Below are positions 61,292 to 64,000 of a stretch of DNA of 64,000 bases, in pieces (positions within the stretch are counted from its first letter, which is position 1; every line of letters starts with the position of its first letter). A program made the position numbers and the translations under genes. Source of the stretch: JACDAN01 sp963801855 (GTDB taxonomy: Bacteria; Actinomycetota; Thermoleophilia; Gaiellales; Gaiellaceae); contig CAWDGK010000002.1 in the NCBI GenBank assembly GCA_963801855.1, positions 62,001 to 126,000 of the forward strand. The letters are read 5' to 3'. The notes under the pieces were generated by a model. It saw only the letters and a program-made list of their open reading frames with translations. It was not told the DNA's origin and did no database searches.

Positions 61292-61856
61292 ATTCGAGCG
61301 GTTCCCGTCCTTCCGGCTCGTCGACGCCGACGGCGAGATCGTCACCGACCGTGCCCTGCTGGGTCACCCGGCTGTCGTGTACCTCGCACGGCACCCCGGC
61401 TGAAGCGTCTGCCGCTCCCACCTTCGCCGTGTCGCGGAGGCCGTTCCCGAGCTGGAGGCTGCAGGCGCCAGGCTGTTCGTCGTCACCCCGCAGTCCGCTG
61501 CTCGGGCTGCCGGCTGGCGAGACGAGCTTTCCCTTGGGAGTGCTGTCGTGATCGCCGACCCGGAACGCACGCTCTACAGGGCGGTCGGTGCACGCCGCCC
61601 TGTGCCGCTCTGGCTCCTCCGCCCGCGCGTCCTGGTCGCCGGCCTGCGGGCACTCGTCGCCCGCGAACGAATCGGACGGGCTCGCGGTGACGACACGCTG
61701 CAACTCGGCGCCGACGTCGTCGTCGACCGGGATGGCCGGATCGCGCTTCTACACCTCGCCACGGACGCAGCCGACCGTACCCCGCCGCCGGATCTCGTCG
61801 CCGTCGTGCGTCATCCATGCCTCCGGGCATCTTTTCGTCATGCTCCTTGCATGTGA
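61284..61856 (+). CDS. candidate selenoprotein: SelU/PRXL2 (AhpC-TSA_2)-like redox protein with in-frame TGA
   Basis: ATG 61284 overlaps the GT1 stop by 8 bases. The frame is open for 191 codons apart from TGA at 61401-61403, codon 40, which is exactly at the first Cys of the redox site: LARHPG-TGA-SVCRSHLRR. Both sides are in the same frame, so no shift is needed. Downstream: LEAAGARLFVVTPQSAARAA, SAVVIADPERTLYRAVGARR, DTLQLGADVVVDRDGRIALL, HLATDAADRTPPPDLVAVV, the ordered marks of the thioredoxin-fold PRXL2/AhpC-TSA_2 family, in which vertebrate SelU has Sec at this site (RxPGUxxC). A stem of 8 pairs with one bulge (61407-61415 with 61434-61441) lies 3 bases after TGA. A sequencing error or a true nonsense mutation remain possible. 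Confidence 0.7.
61407..61441 (+). promoter_or_regulatory. possible SECIS-like stem-loop after the TGA
   Basis: GTCTGCCGC (61407-61415, G61411 bulged) pairs with GCGGAGGC (61434-61441). Inside, CAC (61419-61421) can pair with GTG (61429-61431), leaving loop CTTCGCC. Position agrees with bacterial SECIS elements, which follow the Sec codon directly inside the gene, but the loop lacks an obvious G-U pair of the best-known examples. In GC-rich DNA such a stem can arise by chance. Confidence 0.3.
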
Positions 61857-61909
61857 AAGCTGCGCATCGTGACGCCGTGTGTGGCGATCACAGAAACGGA
61901 GGAACCACC

Positions 61910-62182
61910 ATGGCAGCAACAGAAGAGAGCTGTCCGATGTCGCGGAGCTCGGGCCGTTGCAAGCGGTCGAGGCGCAGCTGGCGGAGCTCCTGGCCGCGGA
62001 GGAGACCGCCGACATCGGACAAGACACCCGCATCCCCCGTCAGCGACGACTACGACGGGGAGAGCAGCGTCTTCACCGGCACGGTCAACTGGGTGCAGAT
62101 CGATCTCGGCGAGGACGCAGAGGACGCCGACCACCTCATCGCACCCGAGGAGCGTCTCCGGGTCGCAATGGCCCGCCAGTAG
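61910..62182 (+). CDS. orphan arylsulfatase C-terminal-like small protein (frame-broken)
   Basis: ATG 61910 has a good SD (ACGGAGGA). Joined over shifts near 61930 and 62037 (a run of five C) it reads LSDVAELGPLQAVEAQLAEL, LAAEETADIGQDTRIP, SDDYDGESSVFTGTVNWVQI, DLGEDAEDADHLIAPEERLR, VAMARQ. The last ~55 residues match the extreme C-terminus of bacterial arylsulfatases (FTGxxxWVQxDxGED...DHLIxPEER). No catalytic sulfatase domain (C/S-x-P-x-R) is present, so this is about 90 residues only: a remnant or a detached domain. Confidence 0.5.
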   Translation: MAATEESCPMSRSSGRCKRSRRSWRSSWPRRRPPTSDKTPASPVSDDYDGESSVFTGTVNWVQIDLGEDAEDADHLIAPEERLRVAMARQ

Positions 62183-62239
62183 TGGAGGCATGAGCCGGCG
62201 CACGACGTTCCTCGGGTTGGACGAAAGGAAGGTGAAGCG

Positions 62240-63538
62240 TTGGGCGATTGGGAACTAGCGACGGTTGCGCTGGTGCTGCTCGCCTTCTCGGCCTTCTCCG
62301 GCCGGCTCGAGCGGTCGATCGTCACGCCTGCGATCTTCTTCACCGGCGCGGGCCTGCTCGCGGGGCCGGTACTGGGCCTGATCGACCTCGATATCGGCAG
62401 CCATCCCGTCAAGCTGCTCGCGGAGGCGACCCTGACGCTCGTCCTCTTCGCCGACGCCTCCCGGATCTCGTTGCCTGCCCTCCGCAAGGAGTTCGCGGTA
62501 CCGGCCCGGCTGCTCGGGATCGGGTTGCCGCTCACGATCGTCTTCGGGACGCTCGTCGGGGTCGGCGTGCTGCCCGGCGTCAGCCTGGTCGAGGCACTCG
62601 TGCTCTCGATCATGCTCGCCTGCACCGACGCGGCGCTCGGCCAGGCGGTCGTTACCGACGAGCGGGTCCCGTCGCGGATCCGGCAAGGTCTCAACGTCGA
62701 GAGCGGCCTCAACGACGGAATTTGCGTCCCGCTCTTCTTCATCGCCCTCGCCCTGGCCGAATGGGACGAGGGAACGGTGACGGCGCATGCAGCCGTGCAC
62801 CTGGTGCTCGAGGAGATCGGCTACGGCCTGGTCGCAGGCGTGGCAACCGGCGTCCTGGGCGCGCTTGCGCTACGGGCTGCGCGTCGTTTGCCCCTGGAGG
62901 CGCACTGGCTGCAGATCCTGACCGTGGCCACGGCAGCACTGGCGGCCGGGATCGCGACCGGCCTCGGAGGAAGCATCTTCATCGCCGCCTTCACCGCTGG
63001 ATTCGTCTTCGGAGTGATCGGCCGCGACAGTGGCGGGGAGGTGTCGTACTTCGTCGACGAGGGTGGCGAGCTGCTCAACGCCGTCACGTTCATCGTCTTC
63101 GGCGCCGCGATCCTCGGCCCCGTGCTCGGAGACCTGGGCTGGGAGGTGATCGCCTACGCCGTGCTCAGCCTGACCGTCGTGCGGATGCTGCCGGTCGCGC
63201 TCTCACTGCTCGGAACCGGCGCACGTCGTCCGACGCTCGGGTTCGTCGGTTGGTTCGGACCGCGTGGCCTCGCGACGATCGTCTTCGCCGTCATCCTGAT
63301 CGACGAGTCATCGCTCCCACACGAGCGCACCTTGCTGCTCGCCGTCGTCGCCACGATCGGCATCTCCGTGCTCGCGCACGGTCTCAGCTCACGGCCCCTC
63401 ACCAACCGTTACGTCGGCTGGTACGCATCGCACCCGCGCGAGCAGCCGCCACCGATGGAGAGCGTGCACGCAGCCACCCACCGTTGGCGCAAGTCGCGTG
63501 CACGGGCCGCGGAACCCGCCCCACCGAACGCGCCGTGA
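62240..63538 (+). CDS. CPA1-type Na+/H+ (cation/proton) antiporter
   Basis: 432 residues, unbroken. TTG 62240 with SD AAAGGAAGG; no better ATG nearby. Twelve or so helices: ATVALVLLAFSAFSGRLERS, LLAEATLTLVLFADASRISL, VEALVLSIMLACTDAALGQA (ACTDAALG replaces the usual TDPV), GLNVESGLNDGICVPLFFIA (ESGLNDG, the ion-binding Asp of the ND motif), FIAAFTAGFVFGVIG, GELLNAVTFIVFGAAILGPV, GWFGPRGLATIVFAVIL (GPRG). NhaP-like exchangers export Na+ or K+ for protons. It is the last complete gene before scar C. Confidence 0.88.
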   Translation: MGDWELATVALVLLAFSAFSGRLERSIVTPAIFFTGAGLLAGPVLGLIDLDIGSHPVKLLAEATLTLVLFADASRISLPALRKEFAVPARLLGIGLPLTIVFGTLVGVGVLPGVSLVEALVLSIMLACTDAALGQAVVTDERVPSRIRQGLNVESGLNDGICVPLFFIALALAEWDEGTVTAHAAVHLVLEEIGYGLVAGVATGVLGALALRAARRLPLEAHWLQILTVATAALAAGIATGLGGSIFIAAFTAGFVFGVIGRDSGGEVSYFVDEGGELLNAVTFIVFGAAILGPVLGDLGWEVIAYAVLSLTVVRMLPVALSLLGTGARRPTLGFVGWFGPRGLATIVFAVILIDESSLPHERTLLLAVVATIGISVLAHGLSSRPLTNRYVGWYASHPREQPPPMESVHAATHRWRKSRARAAEPAPPNAP

Positions 63539-63669
63539 TCACATCGGGCCCCGAGCTTGCTGGCATTCTCCTGATCGAGGCAGTGGCAGCGATAGCGTCC
63601 ACCCGCATACGAGCGGCCTAGCGAGGCGGCACCAAAAGTGACGACGCGGGCCGAGGCTAGAGCACGATA

Positions 63670-63708
63670 CGGGAGCGACGGGACTCGAACCCGCGACCTC
63701 CGGCGTGA
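63670..63708 (-). repeat. 3' part of tRNA-Asp, attachment-site scar C
   Basis: Identical to scars A and B from TCACGCCGG (inside the anticodon loop) to the acceptor end CGCTCCCG, then homology stops at both sides. The loss of identity inside the anticodon loop is the usual crossover place of tRNA-targeting integrases. The remaining intergenic sequence 63539-63669 and 63709-63880 shows no gene. Confidence 0.75.
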
Positions 63709-63880
63709 GAGTTGGGCGTCGCGCGTTGCCGTTGATCGCCGTTAGTCGCCTCTGACGCCCTGATGGGCATTTCTGCCTCTTCCGGCCGCCACCAGTAGTC
63801 GTTGCTCGCCACCGCTGCGTTCCAGAACCGTTCCATGAGTGGCGCGGTCACAAATCGCGCGGAACTGTCATACAGGAGGC

Positions 63881-64000
63881 ATGAACGACGCGGAGCAACG
63901 CTCGGACGCCGAGCTTTTGCTTGGAGCGCGCACATCCTCGGAGCCGTTCGGCGTCTTCTACGAGCGGCATTTCCCTTCGGTCCTTGCGTTCTTTCGCCGC
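63881..64000 (+). CDS. ECF-type sigma factor, N-terminus only (runs off the right edge)
   Basis: 40 codons from ATG 63881: MNDAEQRSDAELLLGARTSS then EPFGVFYERHFPSVLAFFRR, the start of sigma region 2 (FxxxYxRHxxxVxxFxxR). AGGAGG lies at 63874-63879, only one base before the ATG, an unusually short spacing, so another start just inside is possible. The rest is outside the window. Confidence 0.65.
   Translation, partial: MNDAEQRSDAELLLGARTSSEPFGVFYERHFPSVLAFFRR

Overview
The window is high-GC DNA of actinobacterial character. Codon use, the TolB/WD40-like lipoproteins, ECF sigma/anti-sigma pair, kdpFABC-DE layout and CarH-like regulator suggest a soil actinomycete, perhaps class Thermoleophilia (inference only). 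Most genes are packed in operons with 1-4 base overlaps (ATGA, GTGA, TGATG). About half of the longer genes are split by single-base shifts while their domains stay complete when the frames are joined. I read these mainly as assembly indels, so frame-broken genes are given as one CDS with the shift positions named.

Left part (1-10.2 kb): a secreted PKD protein, a five-gene LivKHMGF-type ABC importer (minus strand), then divergently a secreted DUF6351 protein, a MarR regulator, an SDR dehydrogenase and a double-hotdog MaoC hydratase. TCAGGTA elements lie between importer and DUF6351 gene, and a near-perfect TCAGGT/ACCTGA palindrome lies before the SDR. This suggests one MarR-controlled uptake and beta-oxidation-like regulon.

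Middle part (10.2-36.8 kb): a YcaQ-like protein; an ECF sigma/anti-sigma/ABC-2 exporter operon; a secreted LVIVD-like protein; a very large four-module RTX calcium-binding protein; an MDR oxidoreductase; an ArsR + CDF zinc/metal efflux pair; a fibronectin-III protein; DHFR-like and DUF899 proteins; an operon of three overlapping beta-propeller proteins; an EEP-family hydrolase; two multi-pass or anchored membrane proteins; and a PadR-ABC-FtsX operon with a perfect PadR-type palindrome.

Right part (36.9-64 kb): three 3' halves of a tRNA-Asp(GTC) gene lie in the same orientation at 36.9, 46.6 and 63.7 kb and look like attachment-site scars. They bracket a kdp potassium-uptake block (DUF389, kdpFABC, kdpDE) and a second 17-kb block. 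The second block centres on a MerR/B12-binding regulator that carries the CarH light-sensor signature (W-x9-EH, E-x-H). Around it are a lipid-remodelling operon (FAD amine-oxidase-like protein, DUF1365, two CFA-synthase-like methyltransferases, PlsC acyltransferase, DUF1295), a desaturase, and a divergent seven-gene operon: two small membrane proteins, a sigma-region-2-only protein, three glycosyltransferases including a HEAT-GT4 fusion, and a SelU/PRXL2-like redox protein. AT-rich operators with ACA triplets at 11-12 base pitch sit in both control regions.

The most striking single observation is the redox protein at 61284-61856: its frame is open throughout except for one in-frame TGA, which falls exactly on the first redox cysteine of a CxxC site (G-TGA-S-V-C). 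This makes it a candidate selenoprotein inside a putative light/photo-oxidative stress island.
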